Positions 8,195 through 15,469 of a stretch of DNA of 32,570 bases are shown here, one piece after another (within the stretch, counting starts at the first letter, position 1; each line of letters starts with the position of its first letter). The position numbers were made by a program, and so were the translations under genes. Source of the DNA: Hyphomicrobiales bacterium (GTDB lineage Bacteria > Pseudomonadota > Alphaproteobacteria > Rhizobiales > Beijerinckiaceae); contig JAQGKD010000104.1 in the NCBI GenBank assembly GCA_028290285.1, positions 1 through 32,570 of the forward strand. Direction: 5' to 3'. The notes under the pieces are model-generated. The model was not told the origin of the DNA. It saw only the letters and a program-made list of their open reading frames with translations, and made no database searches.

Positions 8195-9241
8195 TCAGCG
8201 CGGGCGGAAGATCTCGTTGAAGATCTTGCCCCATTTGCGCTCGCCGTCTGCATCGAGCAGCTTCGTGATGACCTTGGCGCGCAGCACAGGTTCGAGCACG
8301 CCCGCAGGATTGGTGTCGACATCCGGGCGCGTCGGCAGGCGTCCGAATCTGGTGAGGAACTGCTGCGCCTCGCGGCTGATCATGAAATTCTGCGCGAGCT
8401 TGGCTGCGTTGGGGTGAGGCGCCTTGGCGGCGATGGCGGACTGGCCGAAGAACAGCGTGACGGGGTCGACCACCCAATAGTCGGTCGGCGACTGAGCGAG
8501 CTTCACGTTCAGGGTGAGGTTCAGGTAATTGTTCAGCGCGATCAAATATTCGCCACTGCCAACGGCGCGTGCGATCGCGAGATGACCGTCCAGAACGACG
8601 GGCTTCAGCTTGGTGACGATTTCGCCGAGGATTTCACGGGCGCGCGCTTCGCCGTAATACTCGAAAACGGCCGCGAGCCAGGGCGTATCGGTGTTGTCGA
8701 TGGCGATCCGGCCTGCGAATTCCGGATGCTTCACGAAATCCTCGAGCTTCGCGGGCAGGTCCTCCCGCTTGACCGCGGTCGTGTTGTAGGCGGGCGTGTT
8801 GTAGTTGGCGTAGGCGCCATACCACTTGCGGTTGGGGTCGCGTGCGCCGGGCATCAGGTTGCGTGCTTCCGGCGGCTCCCAGTCGAGCAGAAAATCCTGA
8901 GGAAACTTTTGAATGTTGGCGGTCTGCGACAGATCCCAGGAACGCTGGTTGGCGCGGGCTTCGATGATCACGCGGCTGAGAATCTGCGCATCGGACGCGC
9001 GGACGTAGAGAACCTTGATGCCCGTCGCGTCCTCGAAGATTTTCCACAGCGGCAGGCCTTCCTGCTCGTTTGTTGTGGAATAGACAACGACCGTGCCCTC
9101 CGACTTCGCGGCAGCGAGCAGATCGGCGTCCAACCAAGGGTGCGCCTTTTCCTGCGCTTGCGACAGCGAGGGCAAGGTCAGCAACAAGGCGGCGGCGAAC
9201 GCCGCGATGGTTGCGCGGACGCGAGTGCGGATCTGTGGCAC
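8195..9241 (-). CDS. Orphan extracellular solute-binding protein, Fe(III)/AfuA type
   Basis: This 348-residue binding protein resembles AfuA/FbpA-type (class D) solute-binding proteins of iron or small-organic-acid ABC importers. The signal peptide spans about 1-29, ending LPSLSQAQ. The mature part shows the EGTVVVYSTTNEQEGLPLWKIFEDATGIKV opening, DLSQTANIQKF and YNTPAYNTTAVKREDLP, and ends with REAQQFLTRFGRLPTRPDV. No permease or ATPase gene is adjacent, so partners must lie elsewhere. I prefer the GTG at 9241 because AAAGGGAGG sits 5-6 bases before it and it gives a clean signal peptide. In-frame starts at 9259 (ATG) and 9286 (GTG) lack a better site and would put a strong hairpin at or within the start region. 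Confidence 0.85.
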   Translation of the reverse strand: MPQIRTRVRATIAAFAAALLLTLPSLSQAQEKAHPWLDADLLAAAKSEGTVVVYSTTNEQEGLPLWKIFEDATGIKVLYVRASDAQILSRVIIEARANQRSWDLSQTANIQKFPQDFLLDWEPPEARNLMPGARDPNRKWYGAYANYNTPAYNTTAVKREDLPAKLEDFVKHPEFAGRIAIDNTDTPWLAAVFEYYGEARAREILGEIVTKLKPVVLDGHLAIARAVGSGEYLIALNNYLNLTLNVKLAQSPTDYWVVDPVTLFFGQSAIAAKAPHPNAAKLAQNFMISREAQQFLTRFGRLPTRPDVDTNPAGVLEPVLRAKVITKLLDADGERKWGKIFNEIFRPR

Positions 9242-9262
9242 GTAGACCTCCCTTTGCATGTC

Positions 9263-9282
9263 GGGAGCCGTTGCCGGCTCCC
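9263..9282 (-). other. 8 bp stem-loop with GNRA loop in the leader of the binding-protein gene
   Basis: Read on the minus strand, GGGAGCCG-GCAA-CGGCTCCC forms a perfect 8 bp stem closed by a GCAA tetraloop, 21 bases before the chosen GTG start. GNRA loops are unusually stable in RNA. It could be the remains of a terminator after the MFS gene, a transcript stabiliser or a modulator of start-site access. There is no T run after it. Confidence 0.45.
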
Positions 9283-9354
9283 TCACCTCTCACGGGTGAC
9301 ATTGCTTATCTTGCCGAGTCGTAACGGCGCGCCTGCGGCTTGTCCATATCGCGC

Positions 9355-10590
9355 CTAGCGCGAGAGTAACGTCCTCAGGCTGAGGGCTGCGAGAAGGCCG
9401 CATGCTGCCGCCGGGATGAGCAGGAAGGGGGCGGCGCCCCATCCGAAATGCTGGACGAAGAATCCGGCTGCGACCGGCCCCGCGAACTGGCCAATGTTGC
9501 TGGTCTGCTGGATGAGGCCGATGGTCGGCGTCACGAGTTCGGGGCGTACGACGCGCGGTACGGCGGCGAAGACGGAACCGGGCGCGAGGCCCGCCAACCC
9601 GAGTGCGAGGCCTGCCATGACGGCTACCCAGCCCGCCGGAAAGTCGGCCGAGTAGATGAACGGAGAGGTCAGCGCATAGGCGCCGAAGGCAGCAGCCATG
9701 TTCAGCCAGAGCGGGGCGCCGGCGCGCGATAGAATGCCGGCGCAGATATTTCCAACTGCATTGGCCGCGACGGTCGCGGCCGTGAAGAGGCTCGCGGTCG
9801 CAATAGGCAGGCCGAGCTGGCCCACGAGGATCACCGGCAGGAAGCCTGCGAGAATGAAATATTGAAAGGCATACATGCCGAAGACCAGCGCAAGGAGAAC
9901 GCTGGCTCGGTCGCCGAGCACGATGCGGGCAGTCGCGAAGACGCCCGTTGCGTGATCGCTTTTGCCGCGCGCGTCTTTCGGCAGAAGTGCGAGCGCCGCG
10001 CCGCCATAGGCAAGGGCGAGAACGGCCTGCGTAACCCACAACGCGCGCCAGCCGAACATTGGGAGTACAGGGCCGAGCAGCAGCATCAGCGCCGTGCCGG
10101 TTGGCATGAAGGAGCCCCACATGCCGAAGAACAGCTGGCGGTCTTTGCCTGTGAGAACCGAATTCAGCAGGTCTGGAATTACGACGACCACACCGAGAAA
10201 GCCGACGCCCTCGATGACGCGGGACGCCATGAGCAGCGTCGGACCCTCCGCGAGCGCGCCGATCAGGCAGCCCGCCGCCATCACGACCATGCCGCCCACC
10301 AGCGAGCGCCGCGCACCGATTCGCCGGGCCGCAAGTCCGGTGCCCATGCCGAGCGTCGCGCCAAGCGTGGCGAAGGTCGCGATAATGAGGGAAACGACGG
10401 TGATGCCGAGCGACATCTCCGCCTGAAGGAGGGGCATGGCGACGATAGCCTTGCCCAGCTGGGCGGAGGCGATAATGCCGCCCAGAAGAAGGAAAAGCGC
10501 CCGCGTCAGCCGCGCTTTCCGTGTTGCGTGCTCCCCGGCCTTGGCTGGCGGGGTCAATCCTGTATCGCCCGCCTTGCGCCAGTTCGTCAT
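9355..10590 (-). CDS. Major facilitator superfamily transporter (CynX/NimT-like)
   Basis: This 411-residue protein has about 12 membrane helices in two halves, with a hydrophilic N-terminus of about 28 residues. The loop after the second helix reads GTGLAARRIGARRSL, a form of the MFS GxLaDrxGrrxxl motif. Helix 4 has the family-like SRVIEGVGFLGVVVVIPDLL, and the second half repeats the pattern with QQTSNIGQFAGPVAAGFFVQHFGW. Such carriers are proton-driven uptake or efflux systems; the substrate cannot be told. The iron-type binding protein lies 113 bases downstream on the same strand, so the two may share a transcript, although MFS carriers do not normally use binding proteins. GGGG lies 8 bases before the ATG. 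Confidence 0.85.
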   Translation of the reverse strand: MTNWRKAGDTGLTPPAKAGEHATRKARLTRALFLLLGGIIASAQLGKAIVAMPLLQAEMSLGITVVSLIIATFATLGATLGMGTGLAARRIGARRSLVGGMVVMAAGCLIGALAEGPTLLMASRVIEGVGFLGVVVVIPDLLNSVLTGKDRQLFFGMWGSFMPTGTALMLLLGPVLPMFGWRALWVTQAVLALAYGGAALALLPKDARGKSDHATGVFATARIVLGDRASVLLALVFGMYAFQYFILAGFLPVILVGQLGLPIATASLFTAATVAANAVGNICAGILSRAGAPLWLNMAAAFGAYALTSPFIYSADFPAGWVAVMAGLALGLAGLAPGSVFAAVPRVVRPELVTPTIGLIQQTSNIGQFAGPVAAGFFVQHFGWGAAPFLLIPAAACGLLAALSLRTLLSR

Positions 10591-10670
10591 CCGCAGCCCC
10601 GTCGGCGCAACCAGAATGTTGCGCGCGACCTAACTAACGGGCCACGGGCGCGGGCGCCAGTGCGGCGCCG

Positions 10671-10745
10671 TCAGCGCAGCCCGAAGAAGCTCAGGACCGC
10701 TAGCACGACGACGACGAGGCCTACGAGATAGATGATGCCATTCAT
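10671..10745 (-). CDS. 24-residue single-span membrane peptide
   Basis: A 75-base frame encodes 24 residues: MNGIIYLVG, a run of Val/Leu/Ala, then SFFGLR. Residues 4-21 make one hydrophobic helix with a charged C-terminal Arg. TGGAG lies 8 bases before the ATG, and an EcfG-type promoter lies 35 bases upstream of the start, which together argue that this tiny gene is real. Similar short peptides ending SFFGLR or SFLGLR are, from memory, widespread but uncharacterised in Hyphomicrobiales genomes. A GC-rich hairpin (GGCGCC repeats, 10653-10669) lies directly after the stop. The role is unknown; its regulation suggests a membrane function under general stress. Confidence 0.7.
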   Translation of the reverse strand: MNGIIYLVGLVVVVLAVLSFFGLR

Positions 10746-10779
10746 GATGTTGCTCCAGTGTGAAATTGTGTCTCTGACG

Positions 10780-10804
10780 AACGCCTAGACCGTGGCCGGG
10801 TTCC
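10780..10804 (-). promoter_or_regulatory. EcfG-type (general stress sigma factor) promoter for the 24-residue peptide
   Basis: On the minus strand GGAAC (10804-10800) is followed after exactly 16 bases by CGTT (10783-10780). This matches the consensus GGAAC-N16/17-CGTT of the alphaproteobacterial general stress sigma factor EcfG/SigT. The -10 element lies 35 bases before the ATG at 10745, a normal leader length. Confidence 0.75.
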
Positions 10805-10808
10805 GGCC

Positions 10809-12350
10809 CTAGATGGGCAGGCGTGACCAGCGATGCAGCCAGGTCTCACTGGCCGGGCGACCCTTGCGCATCAGAGTTGCGCCAATCTCCGTTGTCTGGC
10901 CGGGCTCCACGAAGGCAATGATGCGCGCGCGAATTCCGGGCACGTGTGGATTCCATTCGAGCGGATCGACTGTGACCTTCCCGAGGCTCGCCGTGACGGT
11001 GAGTTCCATCTGATCGAGCGCTGACCTGTAGAAGGCGAGATCGTCGCCGGAGAAATCGATGACGAACACGCGCGAACCCGGCTGCACGAGTTCTCGCGGC
11101 TCCGGGTCGTCGCCGATCATCGTCCTTTCCGCCTTCGCGAGCGGGTGGAGATTGTCGCCGTCGGTCATGGCCGTGATTCGATACTGCCACGTCGCTGCTT
11201 GCAGGGGCTGAAGCGGCCTCGCGGGCTTGAAGGACGCGACGATGTTGTCGTTGGTCTCGCTGCGCGTGGTGAGTTCGGCTAGGTCGATCGCCCCTGCGCC
11301 CCAATCGCCCTGCGGCTGCACAAAATAGCTCGGCCGCAGTTCGTAGGCTGCTTCCAGATCCTGATAGGAGTCGAACTCGCGATTGCGCTGTAGAAGGCCG
11401 AAACCTTGCGGCGTTCCTGCTGGAAGGGACGTCATCTCGTTACGAAGCGGATTTTGCAGCGGGCGCCAGGACCAGGTGCCGTCGCGCTGCGTCAGCAGGC
11501 CATCTGAATCGTGCACCTCCGCCCTGTACAGATCAATCTCGCGCGCCCCGCTCGCGCCAGTGTAATACATGGAAGTCAGCGGCGCGACGCCTGCACCATT
11601 TACGACCGTGCGCGGGATGACCGTCGCGGTAACATCCACAGAAGTCTGTTCGCCCGGGTGGACGACGAAGCGAAAGCCCCCTGCGAGAGAGGGGCTGTCG
11701 AGAAGACCGAAGATCGTGATGTGCTGCTGGCCGGGCGGGGCTTCCTCGATCCAGAACTCACGAAAGAACGGGAATTCCTCGCGCTCGTTCTCCACTCCCG
11801 CGTTGATGGCGAAGGCGCGGGCGGAAAGTCCGTAGCGCTGCTCGCGGCCCAGGAAGCGGAAATAGCTCGCACCAAGAAAGACGATCAGTTCGTCGAAGAC
11901 ATCGGGGCGATTCAACGGCGTGCGCATGCGGAAACCTGCGAAGCCCAACGTTTCCGGGAAATCGCCGAGATCGAGCCCGCCGAAATCGAACTCCGAATGC
12001 AGATAGGGCACCGGCATGGGTTTGCCGTTGCGCAGCACGCTCACGCCGACGCGCCGCTTGAACAGGTTGCCACGATGAAACAGGTCCAGCCTGAACGCGC
12101 CACCGCCCAGCGGCAGCCGCGCGTCCTCGCGGAAGCGAATTTTTCGATAGTCATCGTAGTCGAGCGCTGCGAGTTCGGGCGGTTGCACGTCCGGGCGGTC
12201 GTCATATGGCGCTTCCGCCAGGCCGCGCGCCCTGTCGATGACATCCTGATAGTCGAAGGAGCGCTCGCGGATCGGTGGCGTGTCGGATTGCGCCAACGCG
12301 TGCCGGGTTGCGAGTATTCCGGCTCCTGCCACGAAGAAGCGCCGGGTCAA
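10809..12350 (-). CDS. Periplasmic glucan biosynthesis protein, OpgG/OpgD (MdoG) family, Tat-type signal
   Basis: This protein of about 513 residues belongs to the MdoG family, which shapes osmoregulated periplasmic glucans. After the signal come FDYQDVIDRARGLA, ALDYDDYRKIRF, PYLHSEFDFGG and YFRFLGREQRYGLSARAFAIN, all family landmarks, and an Ig-like C-terminal domain ends in SETWLHRW. No ATG gives a full signal peptide; the best start is a TTG at 12350 giving L/M-TRRFFVAGAGILATRHALAQ, with an AGGTG upstream. A TTG at 12389 is possible. The RR motif suggests Tat export, as for E. coli OpgD rather than OpgG. The glucosyltransferase partner gene opgH is not in the window. The flavoprotein gene lies 104 bases upstream on the same strand. 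Confidence 0.87.
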   Translation of the reverse strand: MTRRFFVAGAGILATRHALAQSDTPPIRERSFDYQDVIDRARGLAEAPYDDRPDVQPPELAALDYDDYRKIRFREDARLPLGGGAFRLDLFHRGNLFKRRVGVSVLRNGKPMPVPYLHSEFDFGGLDLGDFPETLGFAGFRMRTPLNRPDVFDELIVFLGASYFRFLGREQRYGLSARAFAINAGVENEREEFPFFREFWIEEAPPGQQHITIFGLLDSPSLAGGFRFVVHPGEQTSVDVTATVIPRTVVNGAGVAPLTSMYYTGASGAREIDLYRAEVHDSDGLLTQRDGTWSWRPLQNPLRNEMTSLPAGTPQGFGLLQRNREFDSYQDLEAAYELRPSYFVQPQGDWGAGAIDLAELTTRSETNDNIVASFKPARPLQPLQAATWQYRITAMTDGDNLHPLAKAERTMIGDDPEPRELVQPGSRVFVIDFSGDDLAFYRSALDQMELTVTASLGKVTVDPLEWNPHVPGIRARIIAFVEPGQTTEIGATLMRKGRPASETWLHRWSRLPI

Positions 12351-12454
12351 TCCGTGAATTTCACCTGCGTATCGGCCGTATCCACTCAAGTCCTGTCCTC
12401 GCGTTTCCGTGATGGGCAACAGATGCGGGGCGTCGCGGTTCCGGTCGAGCTTGC

Positions 12455-13414
12455 CTATTTTTGGGCCTGTGCAGCGTCGAGCGCGAGTCCCTGCTGCGCG
12501 CGCAGGCGATTGTGAATGTCCACGGCGGCGATCTCGCCCTGCGCCATGGCCACGCCGATCTGGTTGAGGCCAGTCACCACGTCGCCAGCAGCGTAACATG
12601 TGTCGAGAGATGTCCGCTGGTGAGCGTCCGTGAGGATGCGCTTGTCTTCGGACACGCCTATGCCCAGCGCCTCTGCTATGTCAGCACGCGGTACGATGCC
12701 CAACGCGGAATAGAGAATGTCGCAGGTGTGTGCGCTCCCATCTGAAAAGAAGAGACGCGCTCCATCGCCTTCGCGCTCGAAAGAGACGAGGGCAGGGTGG
12801 ATAAGATTGATGCCCGACTGCATTACCCGTTCGCGCATCTTTTCGTCCATGTCGAGCGGCAGGCCTGCCGAAACAATAGTTACGTCCTCCGAGTAGCCAC
12901 GTAGGAAGAGTGCCTCTCCCGCGCCAGCCCGCCCGCCACCGATGACCGCGATGGATTTACCACGAGCCTCATACCCGTCGCAGATTGGGCACTGGCGCAG
13001 CAGGCCGCCGCGCATTGCATCCCGGACGCCTGCGAGTGGCGGTTCGACGTCGGTCACACCTGTGGCCAGCAGGAGAAAGCGAGCGCGATGCTCCGTTCCG
13101 TCCATAGTTGCGCGAAACTCGCCGTTGCTGGAACGTTCCAGCGTTTCGACTTCCCCCGTCTGAATGTCGACATCGTAACGCAGCGCCTGTTCCCGCAGAC
13201 GTGCCAGCAGGTCGCGTCCTCCAATTCCCTCCGGGAATCCAGGGTGATTGTGCGACTTTGGAATCCAGGCCGCACGGCTGTCGCCGCCATCGATGACGCG
13301 AATCCTGCGCAAGAAGCGTGCGAGATAGATGGCGGCGGTCAGGCCGGCAGGACCTCCGCCAATAATCAGGCAGTCGAGCGTGGCCTGTTCAGGCATGAGG
13401 GATGTATGCGTCAC
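12455..13414 (-). CDS. Thioredoxin-reductase-like NAD(P)/FAD flavoprotein with CPIC redox motif
   Basis: This 319-residue flavoprotein has the two-dinucleotide-fold layout of low-molecular-weight thioredoxin reductases. The FAD site is GGGPAG (19-24), the redox pair is Cys142-Pro-Ile-Cys145 followed by DGYE, the NADPH site is GGGRAG (159-164), and the C-terminal FAD motif is [24 protein letters not shown]. Classical TrxB has CATC, so CPIC with DGYE marks a side branch whose electron acceptor is not established. No thioredoxin or peroxiredoxin gene is adjacent. I chose the GTG at 13414 because GGGAG lies 9 bases before it; the ATG at 13396 has no site. The GGAAAC at 13466-13471 with CGTT at 13445-13448 is a near-miss EcfG promoter. 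Confidence 0.87.
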   Translation of the reverse strand: MTHTSLMPEQATLDCLIIGGGPAGLTAAIYLARFLRRIRVIDGGDSRAAWIPKSHNHPGFPEGIGGRDLLARLREQALRYDVDIQTGEVETLERSSNGEFRATMDGTEHRARFLLLATGVTDVEPPLAGVRDAMRGGLLRQCPICDGYEARGKSIAVIGGGRAGAGEALFLRGYSEDVTIVSAGLPLDMDEKMRERVMQSGINLIHPALVSFEREGDGARLFFSDGSAHTCDILYSALGIVPRADIAEALGIGVSEDKRILTDAHQRTSLDTCYAAGDVVTGLNQIGVAMAQGEIAAVDIHNRLRAQQGLALDAAQAQK

Positions 13415-13543
13415 GGCTGCGTGCTCCCAGGCTAGATGCCTGGGAACGAAGAGAGTGCAACAAGGGTTTCCCGCCGAACCAATGTGTTACTCAAGAATAT
13501 GTCGAGCCGACGCGGTCTGGGGCGGCCCGACATACGTTGCGCT

Positions 13544-13906
13544 TCAGCGAATGGTTTCGGGAGCGTGGTGAAGCGACCAAACCTCCCAGCCTGCCATCAG
13601 CACTACCAGAATTCCGCCGATGAACATCGTCTGGGTGGCCATGGCCTCGCCGGTGAATCCGAAGATGAAGGGCGAGATCGCGATGGCAATTCCAAGAAGC
13701 ATGTTCAGCCACTCTTCCCATTCCGCGAAACGGACGAGAGCGGCCACTGCCACCAGCGCAACGAGAATGCCTGACCCCACCGCAACCTGCGTCGCTGTGG
13801 TTTGTTCGGTGAAGCCGAAGACCCAAGGCGAAATCGCAAGAACCGCGCCGATTGCCAGGTTGATCCAATCCTGGAACCGGGTGTCGTCTCTGTCGATCAT
13901 TGCCAT
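13544..13906 (-). CDS. SPW-repeat membrane protein
   Basis: This 120-residue protein contains two copies of the SPW repeat: FQDWINLAIGAVLAISPWVFGF and EEWLNMLLGIAIAISPFIFGF (the second has SPF in place of SPW). Each copy is followed by another hydrophobic helix, giving four membrane segments. Family members are small bacterial and archaeal membrane proteins without an assigned function. The ATG at 13906 is preceded at 5 bases by GGAGG; an in-frame ATG at 13918 overlaps that site and is less likely. An EcfG-type promoter lies 65 bases upstream of the start, so it is probably part of the general stress regulon. It is divergent from the TAXI-protein gene. Confidence 0.87.
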   Translation of the reverse strand: MAMIDRDDTRFQDWINLAIGAVLAISPWVFGFTEQTTATQVAVGSGILVALVAVAALVRFAEWEEWLNMLLGIAIAISPFIFGFTGEAMATQTMFIGGILVVLMAGWEVWSLHHAPETIR

Positions 13907-13970
13907 AACAACCTCCATCCTCCGAGCGTGACTGCACGGAGCGACGGGCTCCGGCCCTGCTCGAAAACAA

Positions 13971-13996
13971 AACGCCGCGCTGTCATCCGAAGTTCC
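13971..13996 (-). promoter_or_regulatory. EcfG-type (general stress sigma factor) promoter for the SPW-repeat gene
   Basis: On the minus strand GGAAC (13996-13992) is followed after 17 bases by CGTT (13974-13971), a perfect match to GGAAC-N16/17-CGTT. The -10 element is 65 bases before the ATG at 13906. No match on the plus strand serves the divergent gene at 14102. Confidence 0.78.
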
Positions 13997-14101
13997 CCCC
14001 AGACGCTTCGCTGCGGCGCTGTGTCCGCGACGACGCCGCAACCAAAGCGCAGGTCGGGGCATTCAACCGATGACCATGGAAACGATGCGGGAAAGTTCCG
14101 G

Positions 14102-15469
14102 ATGAAGCTGCCCCGCCGGGAGATCCTATATGCGATCAGCGCATTCGCGTTCATGCTTGCCTGCGTCGCAGTCGCAGGGATCTATTGGTATTTCTCGGCA
14201 CCCACCGAGCTGAAAATCGCCGTCGCGCCGCGCGGCAGCGTCGAGTCCAAGCTCATGGGCGCGTTGTCGGACGTGCTGCGCGAGACCAAGAGCAGCATCC
14301 GGCTCAGCAGCGGATTTTACGATGACCTTCGCCAGAGCGCAGAGGCCTTGCAGAATGGCAAAGTCCAGGTCGCTGTGGTGCGCCCCGATGTCGAACTTCC
14401 CAGCAACGGCCTGACGATCGCAATTCTGCGGGAGGAGGCGCTCGTCATCGCTGCGCCGAAGTCGCGAAAAATCCCAGACATGGAGCATCTTTCCGGCCAC
14501 AAGCTCGGCCTCGTCGACACCAGCCAGGACGACAGGGCCTTTATCGAACGCGTTCTCGCACGCTACGAGCTGAGCCCCGACGTCGTGCTTGTGCCGATCA
14601 CGCAGGATGCCATCCCAGCCGCTCTTGCCAAAAAGCAGATCGACGCCGTGGCTTTCGTCCGCGCGACGGTGAGTTCGGAAGCCGGTGTCTTGATGCGTGC
14701 ATTCACCAAGGCCGCAGCAGAAGAGATCGTGGTGATCCCGATCGACGAGGCGGAGGCGCTGAGCCTGCGCTATCCTGCTTTCACCCAGATGAGCATTCCG
14801 GCCGGTGCTTTCGGCGGCCGGCCGAAGCAGCCGGCGGAGGCCGTTGCGACCATCGGTATTTCCTATCGCCTGATGGCCGACTCCAAGCTGGATCGCCGTC
14901 CGGTGTCCGAACTTACGGCCAACCTCTTCCGCATGCGGTCGCAGATCAGCCGCGCCACCGCGACAGTCAATCTGATGAAGGCACCGGAGACCGACACCGC
15001 GATGAGCGCGATCCTTCCCAATCATCCGGGCGCTCTGGATTATTTCAACCGTGAACAGCAGACGTTCATGGATCGCTATGGGGACTGGTTGTGGCTGGCG
15101 CTGTTTGCTGGCGGCGGCGTCACCTCGGCTTTCGCCTGGATAGGCCAGTTTTTCGCACGCAAGAAGCGGGAGGCCGTGGATGACGTGCTTGAAAGCCTCG
15201 GGGCGCTGCTCACAAGTGCACGCGCAGCCAAGAGCCATGAGGAACTGGAGCGGCTCGCGGTCGAAGTGGACGATCTCGTCCGTCTGTGCATCCGGTTCAC
15301 GACGCGCGGACTGACCAATACGCACACGATGAGCGCGCTGATGCTCGCCATCGACTCAACGCGGTGGGCCGTGGCGGATCAGAGACGGTTCATCGATCTT
15401 CAGCCTCCCACGCAACCGGATACGGCCCCGCGCCATTTCGCTCACGAGCCTGGAGACACGGCATCATGA
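14102..15469 (+). CDS. TAXI-family (TRAP-associated) solute-binding-domain protein with two membrane anchors
   Basis: This 455-residue protein has an N-terminal membrane helix at about 9-31. A periplasmic TAXI-type binding domain spans about 35-320, with LKIAVAPRGSVESKLMGALSDVL, LQNGKVQVAVVRPDVEL and LRYPAFTQMSIPAGAFGG. A second membrane helix lies at 329-351 (WLWLALFAGGGVTSAFAWIGQFF), followed by a tail of about 100 residues predicted cytoplasmic. Ordinary TAXI proteins are freely exported and feed a TRAP permease, but none is encoded here. The anchored, double-pass layout suggests a sensor or docking role instead. GGGAAAG lies upstream of the ATG at 14102; the longer open frame before it is not protein-like. 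Its TGA overlaps the ATG of the next gene (ATGA), so the two are translationally coupled. Confidence 0.82.
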   Translation: MKLPRREILYAISAFAFMLACVAVAGIYWYFSAPTELKIAVAPRGSVESKLMGALSDVLRETKSSIRLSSGFYDDLRQSAEALQNGKVQVAVVRPDVELPSNGLTIAILREEALVIAAPKSRKIPDMEHLSGHKLGLVDTSQDDRAFIERVLARYELSPDVVLVPITQDAIPAALAKKQIDAVAFVRATVSSEAGVLMRAFTKAAAEEIVVIPIDEAEALSLRYPAFTQMSIPAGAFGGRPKQPAEAVATIGISYRLMADSKLDRRPVSELTANLFRMRSQISRATATVNLMKAPETDTAMSAILPNHPGALDYFNREQQTFMDRYGDWLWLALFAGGGVTSAFAWIGQFFARKKREAVDDVLESLGALLTSARAAKSHEELERLAVEVDDLVRLCIRFTTRGLTNTHTMSALMLAIDSTRWAVADQRRFIDLQPPTQPDTAPRHFAHEPGDTAS

